Shown: one piece after another, positions 1 to 8,537 of the stretch
Layout: every line of letters starts with the position of its first letter
How positions within the stretch are numbered: position 1 is the first letter of the stretch
From: Vibrio coralliilyticus ATCC BAA-450
GTDB lineage: Bacteria > Pseudomonadota > Gammaproteobacteria > Enterobacterales > Vibrionaceae
Direction of reading: 5' to 3'
DNA: 64,000 nt
Assembly: GCF_000176135.1 (NCBI RefSeq)
Contig: NZ_ACZN01000015.1
Location: 558,001-622,000, forward strand
Notes under the pieces: model-generated
Seen by the model: only the letters and a program-made list of their open reading frames with translations
What the model was told of the DNA's origin: nothing
The model's database searches: none
Translations under genes and position numbers: made by a program

Positions 1-237
1 ACCATCCTGATAAGCCTGCTGCTTGATGAGCTCGATTTCTTCTTCAGTCAGTTCTTTGGGGGCTTCTTCTTCAGGCTCAGACAAGGTCGGCATCCAGCCT
101 GGGTCGTAATTCATCGCCGTTTCTTTTGCGTGCTTGTGAGTGTCAGACGTATAGTCCGGCATCCCCCAACGCTCAGGCTTCTGAATTTGTTCATCATTAT
201 CTAAGCGCAAAAAACCACGCTTTCTTTCCCCAGACAT
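1..237 (-). CDS. fliH: Flagellar assembly protein FliH, N-terminal part (cut by window edge)
   Basis: The reading frame starts at an ATG at 235-237 and runs off the left edge, giving the first 79 codons. It opens with MSGERKRGFLRLD, followed by an acidic linker, as in Vibrio FliH. FliH is the cytoplasmic partner and regulator of the export ATPase FliI in the flagellar type III export apparatus. It begins 20 bp after the fliG stop, in the expected fliE-F-G-H order, so it belongs to the same operon. Only the variable N-terminal part is visible. The call therefore rests mostly on position and on the start of the protein. Confidence 0.85.
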   Translation of the reverse strand, partial: MSGERKRGFLRLDNDEQIQKPERWGMPDYTSDTHKHAKETAMNYDPGWMPTLSEPEEEAPKELTEEEIELIKQQAYQDG

Positions 238-257
238 AGAAACCTTAACCCTTTACT

Positions 258-1316
258 TTACAAGAATTCGTCGGCACCGCCGCCCAGCATAATCTCACCA
301 GAATCAGCCATACGACGAGCCACTGCCAATACTTCTTTCTGTGCGGCTTCAACATCCGACACTTTGATTGGCGGCATTGCTTCAAGGTCATCACGCATCA
401 TCTCAGCGGCACGCTTAGACATGTTCTTGAAGATCTTCTCACGAAGAGCATCGTCGGCACCTTTAAGTGCACGCTGCAATGCATCCTGTGGGACATCACG
501 CAGCAACTTCTGAATACCTTGGTCGTCGACTTCGATAAGATTTTCGAAGACAAACATAAGATCCTGAATCTGAGTTGCCATGTCTTCGTCCTGATCGCGA
601 ATCTGCTCCATCAGGATACCTTCGACATTGTTGTCCATGTAGTTCATGATTTCTGCTGCTGCCTTCAGGCCGCCAATTTTGGCTGCTTGCGCACCAGCTT
701 GACCTGCGAACTGTTTCTCCATGATTTCATTCAACTCAGCCAGTGCCGATGGTTGTACTTCTTCTAAGTTCGCAATTCGCATCATCAAATCGAGACGGTC
801 ACGTTCGGCAAACTGAGATAAGATTTCTGCAGATTGATCCGGTTCGAGGTAGGACAAAACAATGGTTTGAATCTGAGGGTGCTCGTTGATAATAATGCTG
901 GCAACCTGACGAGGATCCATCCACTTGAGTGAATCGAGACCTTTCGAACCAGTACCCAACAAAATTTGATCAACAAGATTGTTAGCTTTATCTTCACCAA
1001 GGGCCGCAACCAGTGCATTACGCATAAAGTCTTCACTGCCCATACCGATATTGGTGTATTTCTGAATGTCTTCCAGAAAAGCACGGTGTACTGCACCGAC
1101 TTTTTCCTGGCTTAGGTCAGCAGCACGTGCCATTGCACTACCAACGCGTTGTACTTGTTTCGGCTCTAAGTGACGAATGATTCCCGCAGCGTCTTCTTCA
1201 TTCAGACTGAGTAGAAGGATCGCCGCGCGTTCTTCGCCCGGTATCGTTTCGATATCCACGGTGTTCTCGACAACTTCACCACCGCCTTCTCCCTGAGGTA
1301 CGACTTCGTTAGGCAT
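258..1316 (-). CDS. fliG: Flagellar motor switch protein FliG
   Basis: The product is 352 aa, the usual size for Vibrio FliG. FliG sits on the cytoplasmic face of the MS ring, binds FliF with its N-terminal domain, and interacts with the stator through its charged C-terminal domain to generate torque. The protein shows the N-terminal segment GEERAAILLLSLNEEDA, the central domain with the EHPQIQTIVLSYL motif (about residues 145-157), and a C-terminal domain rich in Arg, Asp and Glu. The ATG overlaps the end of fliF by 8 bp, which suggests translational coupling. The stator genes pomA and pomB, whose products it contacts, lie at 42.5-44.3 kb of the same window. Confidence 0.97.
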   Translation of the reverse strand: MPNEVVPQGEGGGEVVENTVDIETIPGEERAAILLLSLNEEDAAGIIRHLEPKQVQRVGSAMARAADLSQEKVGAVHRAFLEDIQKYTNIGMGSEDFMRNALVAALGEDKANNLVDQILLGTGSKGLDSLKWMDPRQVASIIINEHPQIQTIVLSYLEPDQSAEILSQFAERDRLDLMMRIANLEEVQPSALAELNEIMEKQFAGQAGAQAAKIGGLKAAAEIMNYMDNNVEGILMEQIRDQDEDMATQIQDLMFVFENLIEVDDQGIQKLLRDVPQDALQRALKGADDALREKIFKNMSKRAAEMMRDDLEAMPPIKVSDVEAAQKEVLAVARRMADSGEIMLGGGADEFL

Positions 1317-3057
1317 CTTCCATCCAGTTCTTCACTACTTGTGCCGCTAGCTCAGGCTCGTTAGCAACAAGCGCTCGAACTGCTTTCAGCACATCTTCAT
1401 CCTTATGGAGGTTAGGCAAGTCAATGCTTGAGCCAAACTCAAACAGCTCACCGCCATCCATATCTCCACCAATCAGGCTAGTTTCACCATCAGCACCAAT
1501 TGGCAACCCATCTGGTCCGTATAGTTGATCATCATCGTCATCCGAAGCTGGGTTGAGCAGTTTCTTCATCGCTGGGCGAACCAGAACCAATACGACAACG
1601 ATAATAACCAATGCACTGGCAAACCAACGAACCCAATCGTTGAAATTCGGATGCTCCCAAATCGGGACATCAGTAAGCACTTCAACTTCTGGTTCAGCAA
1701 ACTGCATACTCAGTACATTCAATAAATCACCGCGGCTTTCACTGAAACCAACGGCACCAATCAATACCTGACGGATCGACTGCAACTCTGCATCCGACAA
1801 TGGTTGATAAGTCGTTTCACCAGTATCCGGATTGACCGACGCACGATTCTTGATCGCGACCGCCACTGTTTGACGGTTGACTATTCCGGACTGGCGACGT
1901 TCATGACTGATGGTGGTATCCAGTTCGAAGTTACGCGTCGCTTCTTTATGCACTGAACCCTGCCCCATCAAAGAACCATCTTTCATCTGTGCCACATCCT
2001 GAGGGATAGAAGCGTCAGCAGGAGGCTGGTTACTCAGCGCACCCGGTACACCAGCAACGACATTACCATTATTATAGTCTTCCAAAGTGTATTCACTTCG
2101 TGTCGATGGGGTATTAGGGTCAAAGCTTTTACGGGTTTGCTCTATCGCGCTGAAATCGAGTTGAATATCAACCTGAGCGGTATAGTTACCAAAGCCAAGA
2201 ATAGGGATGAGTACGGAGTCAATTTTGTCTCGCAGGGCTTGTTCCTGCTTACGCTCTAACTCATGCTCTTTACGACGCGCGGCTGACGCTGCGTCTTGCG
2301 AGCCTGAGCTAAGTAGCCGACCGTGTTGGTCTGTCACGGTAATTCGGGTCGGTTTCATCCCCGGAACAGCACTAGCAACCATGTCAACGACAGAGTCAAC
2401 TTCTTCTTGCTTAAGTGACGTACCGGTACGGAGAGTAAGGAAAACAGAAGCAGACGCTTCTTGATTATGACGGACAAAGACACTTTGCTTCGGTAATGCG
2501 AGCAGCACGCGAGCTTTGCGCACTTGTTTCATCTCTTCGATAGCTTTGGCCAACTGGCGCTCGCGGCTCAGTTTGAGGCGCTCTTGCTCTAAACGCTGAG
2601 ATACTCCAAAACCCATATCTTGCATTAAGATTTCATCACCGGCTTGTCTTTCATTATTTAAGCCAGCACGAACCATATTCAGTTTGAGCGAGTTGTAGTC
2701 ACTGGCGGGAACAGAAATGGTGTTACCATCCAGTTTATATTCGACTTTTTCTTGATCGAGATAATCTAAGACAGGAATAAGCTCTTCGGTGTCATAGGCC
2801 CCAAGAGGTCGCATTTCAGGTTCACGTACCCAGAAGAACAACATCACAATCAGTGCGACACAAATCGAAATGGAGAGAACGAGGACGACCTGACGTAGGA
2901 GATCTAAATCACCGACTGCCATGTCAAATTTGGACGTGCTTTGTTCATCCAAGTCCGGATTTTGAACATCAGTATCCATATCTGATGTTGCTACCATTGC
3001 GGTGTCAGGACCACCATCCGAAACCGCAAGATCCGTTGATTGATTTTGTTCTGCCAC
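1309..3057 (-). CDS. fliF: Flagellar MS-ring protein FliF
   Basis: The product is 582 aa. FliF forms the membrane-embedded MS ring on which the switch and the export gate are built. Two hydrophobic segments are visible, at about residues 57-76 and 470-491. They flank a large periplasmic region with the conserved KAIEEMKQVRKARVLLALP stretch. The cytoplasmic C-terminal tail (ending with an LKAVRALVANEPELAAQVVKNW-type region) is the FliG-binding part. Translation starts with GTG (3055-3057). The N-terminal cytoplasmic tail of about 55 residues is acidic and longer than in enteric FliF, as is usual in Vibrio. It is the second gene of the fliE operon. Confidence 0.97.
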   Translation of the reverse strand: MAEQNQSTDLAVSDGGPDTAMVATSDMDTDVQNPDLDEQSTSKFDMAVGDLDLLRQVVLVLSISICVALIVMLFFWVREPEMRPLGAYDTEELIPVLDYLDQEKVEYKLDGNTISVPASDYNSLKLNMVRAGLNNERQAGDEILMQDMGFGVSQRLEQERLKLSRERQLAKAIEEMKQVRKARVLLALPKQSVFVRHNQEASASVFLTLRTGTSLKQEEVDSVVDMVASAVPGMKPTRITVTDQHGRLLSSGSQDAASAARRKEHELERKQEQALRDKIDSVLIPILGFGNYTAQVDIQLDFSAIEQTRKSFDPNTPSTRSEYTLEDYNNGNVVAGVPGALSNQPPADASIPQDVAQMKDGSLMGQGSVHKEATRNFELDTTISHERRQSGIVNRQTVAVAIKNRASVNPDTGETTYQPLSDAELQSIRQVLIGAVGFSESRGDLLNVLSMQFAEPEVEVLTDVPIWEHPNFNDWVRWFASALVIIVVVLVLVRPAMKKLLNPASDDDDDQLYGPDGLPIGADGETSLIGGDMDGGELFEFGSSIDLPNLHKDEDVLKAVRALVANEPELAAQVVKNWMEDA

Positions 3058-3073
3058 AGACTGTACCTATCAC

Positions 3074-3385
3074 TTAAACTGGCATGTTCATCAATTCTTT
3101 GTACGCTTCGACGAGCTTGTTACGTACTTGAATCGTTGCCTCAAATGCAACACTCGACTTGTTTCGGGCAATCATAACATCAGACAACGACACATTTTCA
3201 TCACCACGATCAAATCGCATTTGCAAGTTACTAGAGGTTTTTGACAGCCCATTAACGTTGTTGATGGCATTGTTGAGCAAATCGCCAAAATCAGCACCGA
3301 CTGTATGACCAGTCGCGGCAGGTTTTGTGTTCGTTGCTTCGAACATCATTGCTTGCATTTCGCCTTGAAAACCATCAATTTTCAT
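3074..3385 (-). CDS. fliE: Flagellar hook-basal body protein FliE
   Basis: The product is 103 aa, the normal size. FliE connects the MS ring to the proximal rod and is an early export substrate. The C-terminal pattern SLSDVMIARNKSSVAFEATI followed by VRNKLVEAYKELMNMPV is the FliE family signature. It is the first gene of the fliEFGH operon and has a sigma-54-type promoter about 55 bp upstream of the ATG. The preceding gene flrC encodes the activator expected to act on this class of promoter. Confidence 0.97.
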   Translation of the reverse strand: MKIDGFQGEMQAMMFEATNTKPAATGHTVGADFGDLLNNAINNVNGLSKTSSNLQMRFDRGDENVSLSDVMIARNKSSVAFEATIQVRNKLVEAYKELMNMPV

Positions 3386-3439
3386 TGAATACCTCGGACG
3401 TCAACTCTTTGACTACAATTCTTGTTGTAAATATGACGT

Positions 3440-3455
3440 TGCAATCTACATGCCA
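3440..3455 (-). promoter_or_regulatory. Sigma-54 (RpoN) promoter of the fliE operon
   Basis: Read on the minus strand this is TGGCATGTAGATTGCA. It has the GG (-24) and GC (-12) elements with exactly 10 bp between them, in the frame of the TGGCACG-N4-TTGCA consensus. It lies in the 98-bp gap between the flrC stop and the fliE start. FlrC-dependent sigma-54 transcription of Vibrio basal-body operons is established knowledge. The assignment to FlrC is inferred from position. Confidence 0.88.
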
Positions 3456-3483
3456 TATCAATTTTAGCGTCGAAAATAGCACG

Positions 3484-4884
3484 TTAGTTTGGAATATCAA
3501 TCCCCGCATCACGCATTTTTGCTAACTTGTAGCGCAATGTACGTGGGCTAATGCCTAATTTTTCAGCCATCTCCTTACGACGACCGTTACACTCGGTTAA
3601 AGTCTCAAGAATAATGGCGTATTCCTGTTCACGAAGTTCACCACCTAAACCAGCACTGGTCGCGAATGCGTTATCTGGTTCCGCAATTGGTTTAATGTTA
3701 GGAGCTGTGATTTCTCCGGTTTCAACGACCTGTTGCAAACTGCCCGCATCCTGCCAATCTAATCCTTCCAGCAAAATATGGTCACTCGACACATTGCCGT
3801 TCTCACTGAGGATTAATGCACGTTGCACAACGTTGTCTAACTCACGAACATTCCCCGGCCATGAATAAGCCAGCAACTTATTCATTGCACTGGCAGATAA
3901 TGTCGGTACAGGTAGGCCTAGCTTTTTACAGTGACGTTCAATCAAATGGTTGGCTAGAGGCTCTATATCACCTTTACGGTCACAAAGTGCTGGCCACGCT
4001 AGCGGGAAAACGTTCAAGCGGTAGTACAAATCTTCACGGAAGTTACCTTCCTGAACATAGAGCTTTAAGTCACGGTTACTGGTAGCTAATACACGAACAT
4101 CCAACTTGATGCTCTTTCGACTACCCAATCGCTCGACTTCACGCTCTTGCAGAACACGAAGCAACTTAGCTTGAAGGTTCAGGTCCATCTCACTGATTTC
4201 ATCGAGAAGAATTGTCCCGCCCTGAGCCTGCTCAAATTTACCTGGACATGCTTGAACCGCACCGGTAAAGGCGCCTTTTTCGTAGCCAAACAATGTCGCT
4301 TCCAGCATGTTGTCAGGAATCGCGGCACAGTTAATCGCAACAAAAGGCCCATCTTTGCGGTTCGAAGCATTATGGATGTAACGAGACATTACCTCTTTAC
4401 CCGAACCACTTGGGCCAAGCACCATAACGCTAGCGTCGGTTTTTGCCACTTTATCGGCCATAGCAAGCAACTTGAGGCTCTTCTCGTCCGCCACCACAGC
4501 GTCACCGTTATCATCGGATTTAACCGGAGCGTAACGACTGACCATATTCAATAAGACTTCAGGCGCAAACGGCTTAGCCATGTAATCGATCGCACCATCT
4601 TTCATAGCAGAGACAGCATCTTCAATATTGGCGTAAGCCGTCATTAACAATACTGGTAGATTGGGCCAATGTTGTTTGATGTTGCGCAGTAAAGCGAGGC
4701 CACCCATACCTGCCATCTGTACATCAGAAACAACGATATCGACTGAATGAGCTTTGAGTTTGATTAACGCATCTTCCGCGCTGTCCGCTTCCAACCACTC
4801 ATATCCGGCTAGCGCCAAGGTATCGACTAAGGCTTCGCGTAGACCTTCATCATCTTCTACGATTAGTACTTTGCTTTGTGCCAT
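3484..4884 (-). CDS. flrC: Sigma-54-dependent flagellar response regulator FlrC
   Basis: The product is 466 aa. It activates middle (class III) flagellar genes together with sigma-54 after phosphorylation by FlrB. Domains in order are: a receiver with acidic pocket E10/D11/D12 and phospho-acceptor D54 (in VVSDVQMAG); an AAA+ domain with Walker A GPSGSGKE and the sigma-54 contact loop GAFTGA; and a C-terminal Fis-type helix-turn-helix at about residues 438-457. The Walker A reads GPSGSGKE rather than the common GESGTGKE. The start ATG overlaps the flrB stop by 1 bp (TAATG), so the two are co-translated. It lies immediately upstream of fliE. Confidence 0.97.
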   Translation of the reverse strand: MAQSKVLIVEDDEGLREALVDTLALAGYEWLEADSAEDALIKLKAHSVDIVVSDVQMAGMGGLALLRNIKQHWPNLPVLLMTAYANIEDAVSAMKDGAIDYMAKPFAPEVLLNMVSRYAPVKSDDNGDAVVADEKSLKLLAMADKVAKTDASVMVLGPSGSGKEVMSRYIHNASNRKDGPFVAINCAAIPDNMLEATLFGYEKGAFTGAVQACPGKFEQAQGGTILLDEISEMDLNLQAKLLRVLQEREVERLGSRKSIKLDVRVLATSNRDLKLYVQEGNFREDLYYRLNVFPLAWPALCDRKGDIEPLANHLIERHCKKLGLPVPTLSASAMNKLLAYSWPGNVRELDNVVQRALILSENGNVSSDHILLEGLDWQDAGSLQQVVETGEITAPNIKPIAEPDNAFATSAGLGGELREQEYAIILETLTECNGRRKEMAEKLGISPRTLRYKLAKMRDAGIDIPN

Positions 4885-5945
4885 TATCCTTCTCCAGTCA
4901 TTACATCGTGGTTAGCTTGCGGAGCACGATCAAGAGGAATGCAGATGGTGAAACAAGCACCATCACCTTCCTCGGAAATCAATTCTAACCTTCCATCATG
5001 AGCACGACATACCATCTGGACAACAGCTAATCCAAGTCCTGTTCCCTGTGATCGTGTCGTAAAGAAAGGTTCCATAATTTGGTTTTGTAGTTCTTTTGGA
5101 ACGCCCGGCCCGCTGTCTTGAACGGAAATCTTCAGCTCATTGTTTACCGGGCGGAAAAAGACATCGACTTGTGATTGTTTACCGGCAATTTGAATTGCGT
5201 TCATCACCAAGTTGCTCAGTGCTGATGCCACCGCGTTCGCATTGCCTAACAGTTGCGTTTCTTCCTGCTCAACTTCAAGGTGATAATCAATCTGATTATT
5301 TTTCAGTGCGGCTTCCACCATAGGAGAAAACTCACTCACCAATTCAGCAATCGTAAACGGCTTCACCACCTTATTGTCGCCCCCTTTAGCGAACAACAAC
5401 ATATCATTGACTTGCTTTTCCAAGTCATGCAGGCGATCCATCAATTTATTCTGAAATCGATCTTTCGTTGCTGGCGGTAGGTTCGGAGCCGCCAGATTGG
5501 ACGCATAGAGCATCGCACTGGATAGAGGCGTTCGGACTTGATGCGCCAACGACGCCACCATACGACCCAACGAGGACAAACGCTGTAGATCACTGATGCG
5601 AGATTGCAGCAAACGCGTCTCTGTCAGGTCGGTAATCAAAATCAGCTGACCTGTTGTGGATGCTGAAATCGCCAAGCGCACTTTGCGGCCGTTGCGAAGA
5701 GAGATTTCATGACCGTCATCTTCGCGCGGAGCAAATGCTTGCTGAATCACTTCAAACCATTTCTGCCCAATAAGCGGCATCTCTAACAAACGCTGCGCTT
5801 CTGGGTTCGCTTCATGAACAACACCCTGAGTATCGAGAAGAATCACGCCTGCTGGCATAACGTCCAATACCTGCTTGTATCGTTCAACTTGTTCTTCGAG
5901 TGTTCCGAGTGGTTGCTGATTCATGATCGCCTGAGCTGATTGCAT
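4884..5945 (-). CDS. flrB: Flagellar sensor histidine kinase FlrB
   Basis: The product is 353 aa with no transmembrane segment, so it should be a cytoplasmic kinase. It has an N-terminal PAS-like domain (about residues 20-110), a dimerisation/phosphoacceptor domain with the H-box LAHQVRTPLSSAM (His near residue 135), and a HATPase domain with the N-box LVMNAIQIA and G-boxes DSGPGVP and GTGLGLAV. It phosphorylates FlrC, encoded by the overlapping downstream gene. A sigma-54 promoter lies 38-53 bp upstream of the ATG, which fits FlrA-dependent expression of flrBC. Confidence 0.97.
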   Translation of the reverse strand: MQSAQAIMNQQPLGTLEEQVERYKQVLDVMPAGVILLDTQGVVHEANPEAQRLLEMPLIGQKWFEVIQQAFAPREDDGHEISLRNGRKVRLAISASTTGQLILITDLTETRLLQSRISDLQRLSSLGRMVASLAHQVRTPLSSAMLYASNLAAPNLPPATKDRFQNKLMDRLHDLEKQVNDMLLFAKGGDNKVVKPFTIAELVSEFSPMVEAALKNNQIDYHLEVEQEETQLLGNANAVASALSNLVMNAIQIAGKQSQVDVFFRPVNNELKISVQDSGPGVPKELQNQIMEPFFTTRSQGTGLGLAVVQMVCRAHDGRLELISEEGDGACFTICIPLDRAPQANHDVMTGEG

Positions 5946-5970
5946 GTCGTATTTCTGCCTTAAAAACTAC

Positions 5971-6005
5971 AATAGCCTGAAATGCAAGAAGCACGCCAGG
6001 CTATT
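5971..6005 (-). terminator. Inverted repeat enclosing the flrB promoter; possible flrA terminator
   Basis: The 9-bp arms AATAGCCTG (5971-5979) and CAGGCTATT (5997-6005) are perfectly complementary and enclose a 17-nt loop. On the minus strand the hairpin is followed, after GTAG, by five T residues. It could act as a weak intrinsic terminator or attenuator for flrA transcripts. The function is inferred and the geometry is seen directly. Confidence 0.5.
5983..5998 (-). promoter_or_regulatory. Sigma-54 (RpoN) promoter of flrBC
   Basis: The minus-strand sequence TGGCGTGCTTCTTGCA matches TGGCACG-N4-TTGCA with the required GG-N10-GC spacing. Transcription would start near 5972, leaving a leader of about 27 nt. 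The upstream gene flrA encodes the activator known to drive flrBC with sigma-54. The promoter lies inside the loop of the inverted repeat at 5971-6005. Confidence 0.9.
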
Positions 6006-6067
6006 TTTTATATTTTTCAAGAACTTAATGTAAAGTCGATATTTTGACAGCGTCGAAAATACCCAAT

Positions 6068-7534
6068 TTATCGCTGCACATTGTATTTTCGCATCTTCTC
6101 AACCAGAGTTGTTCGACGCATTCCAAGCATGTCAGCGGCACGGGCAACCACGCCACCCTGAGCCTCTAACGCTTGGTTTATCATGTTGACTTCCAACTCG
6201 GCTAGCATCTCTTTAAGGTTAACGCCTTCAGGTGGTAACTCTTGAGGTGCATTGGAGTTTTCATGCAAGCCATCGGTCTCATCAAGACTGAAATCTTCGG
6301 CAAAAATGTCCTGCAGCACGTCACGCTCCTGCTCTTCAACAGAAGCAAACACATTGTGCTCTGGCTGAAATTCAGGGATATCGCTGTAACGATACTTAGT
6401 TGGCAGATGGTTAACATCCACTAAGCTGTTTGGGTAAAGAATGATCATCCTTTCAACAAGGTTTGCCAACTCGCGAACATTGCCCGGCCAGTTGTGCTCC
6501 ATCAGTGAGTTGATAGCCCGTGGCGTAAAGCAGATTGGCTGAGCGCCTTCCGCTTCCATTCGCGTCATCAACTCTTGCAACAGCAATGGTGTATCTTCAA
6601 TCCGGTCACGCAGTGCCGGCATTTCGATTGGGAACACATTGAGACGGTAGTATAAGTCTTCACGGAAAGACTCATCATCAATCATGGTTTCCAAATTACG
6701 GTGAGTCGCCGCAATCACGCGAACATTGACACGAATAGTGGTGTTACCGCCAACGCGCTCAAAACAACGTTCTTGTAACACACGCAGCAATTTAACTTGC
6801 ATTGGCATCGGCATATCACCGATCTCATCAAGGAATAATGTGCCACCTTCTGCCAGTTCAAATCGCCCTTTACGAGAGGTTATCGCCCCAGTAAAGGCCC
6901 CTTTTTCGTGGCCAAACAACTCACTTTCGAGTAGGTCAGGAGGAATAGCACCACAGTTGATTGGTACAAATGGCCCGTTTCGACGTGCAGAATGGTAGTG
7001 AATATTACGCGCAACGACTTCTTTACCTGTTCCCGACTCGCCAAGAATAAGAACGTTCGCTTCGGTAGCGGAGACTTGCTCTATCAGGTGACGAACTTCT
7101 TTAATACCGATACTTTGCCCAACTAGGCTACGGAACAGGGTGTTTTTTCGTGAAGAAGAAACAACGTTGACGCCTTTGCGACCAAGGAAGTCTTTACAAT
7201 GACGAAGCGCTTCACTTAACTGAGGGTAATTTAAAGGATATTCCAGTTCACCAACATAATTGGTCATTTCTTCGACTGGATAAGAATGCGTTCCCGCGAT
7301 AAGTAAAGGAATATGGTTAGCTTGGGAGAGTTGTGTACTCAACTGAGTAGAGAAGTTATGGCCTTGAAGCGAACCCACAATGCAGCCAGCCCAAACATCC
7401 GACCAGTTAACGTCGCTCAGTTGTGCGGAACTGATCGCCTCACATTGTTCTCCGACAAATTCTAATATATTACTCAGATTGATGCGTGCTTGAGCATCAT
7501 CTTCAATTACGAGCAGCTTTGCTAAACCTTGCAT
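6068..7534 (-). CDS. flrA: Master flagellar activator FlrA (sigma-54-dependent, FleQ type)
   Basis: The product is 488 aa, the family's usual length. FlrA is the top regulator of the Vibrio polar flagellar hierarchy. With sigma-54 it activates class II genes, including flrBC. The N-terminal FleQ-type receiver-like domain begins MQGLAKLLVIEDD but shows no obvious phospho-acceptor aspartate (WAGCIVGSLQ at the usual place). The AAA+ core has Walker A GESGTGKE and GAFTGA. A Fis-type helix-turn-helix is at about residues 465-485. Family members are inhibited by cyclic-di-GMP. No sigma-54 promoter is visible upstream, as expected for the first tier. A hairpin at 7653-7677 separates it from fliS. 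Confidence 0.97.
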   Translation of the reverse strand: MQGLAKLLVIEDDAQARINLSNILEFVGEQCEAISSAQLSDVNWSDVWAGCIVGSLQGHNFSTQLSTQLSQANHIPLLIAGTHSYPVEEMTNYVGELEYPLNYPQLSEALRHCKDFLGRKGVNVVSSSRKNTLFRSLVGQSIGIKEVRHLIEQVSATEANVLILGESGTGKEVVARNIHYHSARRNGPFVPINCGAIPPDLLESELFGHEKGAFTGAITSRKGRFELAEGGTLFLDEIGDMPMPMQVKLLRVLQERCFERVGGNTTIRVNVRVIAATHRNLETMIDDESFREDLYYRLNVFPIEMPALRDRIEDTPLLLQELMTRMEAEGAQPICFTPRAINSLMEHNWPGNVRELANLVERMIILYPNSLVDVNHLPTKYRYSDIPEFQPEHNVFASVEEQERDVLQDIFAEDFSLDETDGLHENSNAPQELPPEGVNLKEMLAELEVNMINQALEAQGGVVARAADMLGMRRTTLVEKMRKYNVQR

Positions 7535-7652
7535 AGGTGAGAATTATTGCCTTTATCTTGAAACGTTGTGGCTGTTATTTCTGTTTCTAACAACTAACCT
7601 AACTATAGAACAGGATTAGTGATAGACAATTTATAAACTTCAGCAACAAAAT

Positions 7653-7677
7653 AAGCCACTAGGCTACTAAGTGGCTT
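7653..7677 (-). terminator. Hairpin between fliS and flrA, probable terminator of the fliD-fliS operon
   Basis: The arms AAGCCACT and AGTGGCTT pair around a 9-nt loop. On the minus strand the stem is followed by TATTTTGTT, a modest T-rich tail. It lies 115 bp past the fliS stop and 119 bp before the flrA start, so it likely separates the two transcription units. Confidence 0.55.
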
Positions 7678-7791
7678 CTATTCTATTTGATAAAAAAATA
7701 AAGGCAACCAAGCAATTAGGCGATGTGACGTTTGCCCAAAAGCTTTTTATGCAAGATATTTCAATACAACAGTATAAATTAAACTTATATC

Positions 7792-8202
7792 TTAAATTCC
7801 TACATCAGTCGCAGTCAGATTGTGGTATTCAGGTGGGATTTGCTCCCATGCTGATTTAATCTCACGAATAATATCAATCACGTCATCGATGGGTTGAGGA
7901 TCATTCTTGTGATTTGCCTCAGTAATTTGGGTAATCATAAACTCGTACAACTGATCCAGGTTCTGGGCAATGTCACCGCCATCGTCCATCGATAGGCAGC
8001 TGCGTAAGCTAATGATGATGTCTAGGGCTTTACCCAGTCTCTCACCCTTAACAGGAATATTGCCCTGCTCCATTGCCGCTTTACCCTGAATCAAGCGCTC
8101 GATAGCACCCGCCATCAGCATTTGAACAATTTTATGCGGGGAGGCAGCACTGAGCTGGCTATCTACCGATACCTTCTTGTAAGCCTGTAATGAACCACGC
8201 AT
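7792..8202 (-). CDS. fliS: Flagellin export chaperone FliS
   Basis: The product is 136 aa, the standard size. FliS binds the C-terminus of flagellin in the cytoplasm, prevents premature polymerisation, and delivers it to the export gate. The N-terminus has YKKVSVDSQLSAASPHKIVQMLM and the middle has LGKALDIIISLRSCL, both typical of the FliS helical bundle. It sits 11 bp after flaI and is the last gene of the flaG-fliD-flaI-fliS unit. Confidence 0.96.
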   Translation of the reverse strand: MRGSLQAYKKVSVDSQLSAASPHKIVQMLMAGAIERLIQGKAAMEQGNIPVKGERLGKALDIIISLRSCLSMDDGGDIAQNLDQLYEFMITQITEANHKNDPQPIDDVIDIIREIKSAWEQIPPEYHNLTATDVGI

Positions 8203-8213
8203 AACAATCCTCT

Positions 8214-8537
8214 TTATATAAATTTCTTGTACTGCTGCACCGATTTATTGCCGTAGCGGTACTTTTGCAAACTACTGCCAAGCTCAGCGGTTTTCTTCTG
8301 CATCAACTCAACAGTCAACTGAGTGCGCTCAATGGCACTCTGCCACTCTGGTAACTGCGCTAACTCTTGGTGCTCATTAATAGTACTGATCAAGGTTAGC
8401 AATAACTGTTCCCTTTTATCGACCAACTGAACGATTTCTTCAGTATTAATGTCAGCTGCTGAAAGATTACTAGTAATATCGTGATCAAGATCACCAAGAA
8501 ATGAGATCTGTGCCAAAAAATCATCCGCCAAGTGCAT
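8214..8537 (-). CDS. flaI: FlaI, FliT-like flagellar chaperone candidate
   Basis: The product is 107 aa and predicted to be all helical. It has no strong catalytic motif. It occupies the position of flaI in Vibrio (between fliD and fliS), where enteric bacteria have fliT, the chaperone for the cap protein FliD. The start ATG overlaps the fliD stop by 17 bp, which supports coupled translation with its presumed partner. Identity comes from position and size. A FliT-like role is inferred. Confidence 0.82.
   Translation of the reverse strand: MHLADDFLAQISFLGDLDHDITSNLSAADINTEEIVQLVDKREQLLLTLISTINEHQELAQLPEWQSAIERTQLTVELMQKKTAELGSSLQKYRYGNKSVQQYKKFI

Noticed and set aside
519..4554. Several plus-strand open frames opposite fliG, fliF and flrC
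   Set aside because: They are antisense shadows of well-supported genes, without ribosome sites or recognisable motifs.
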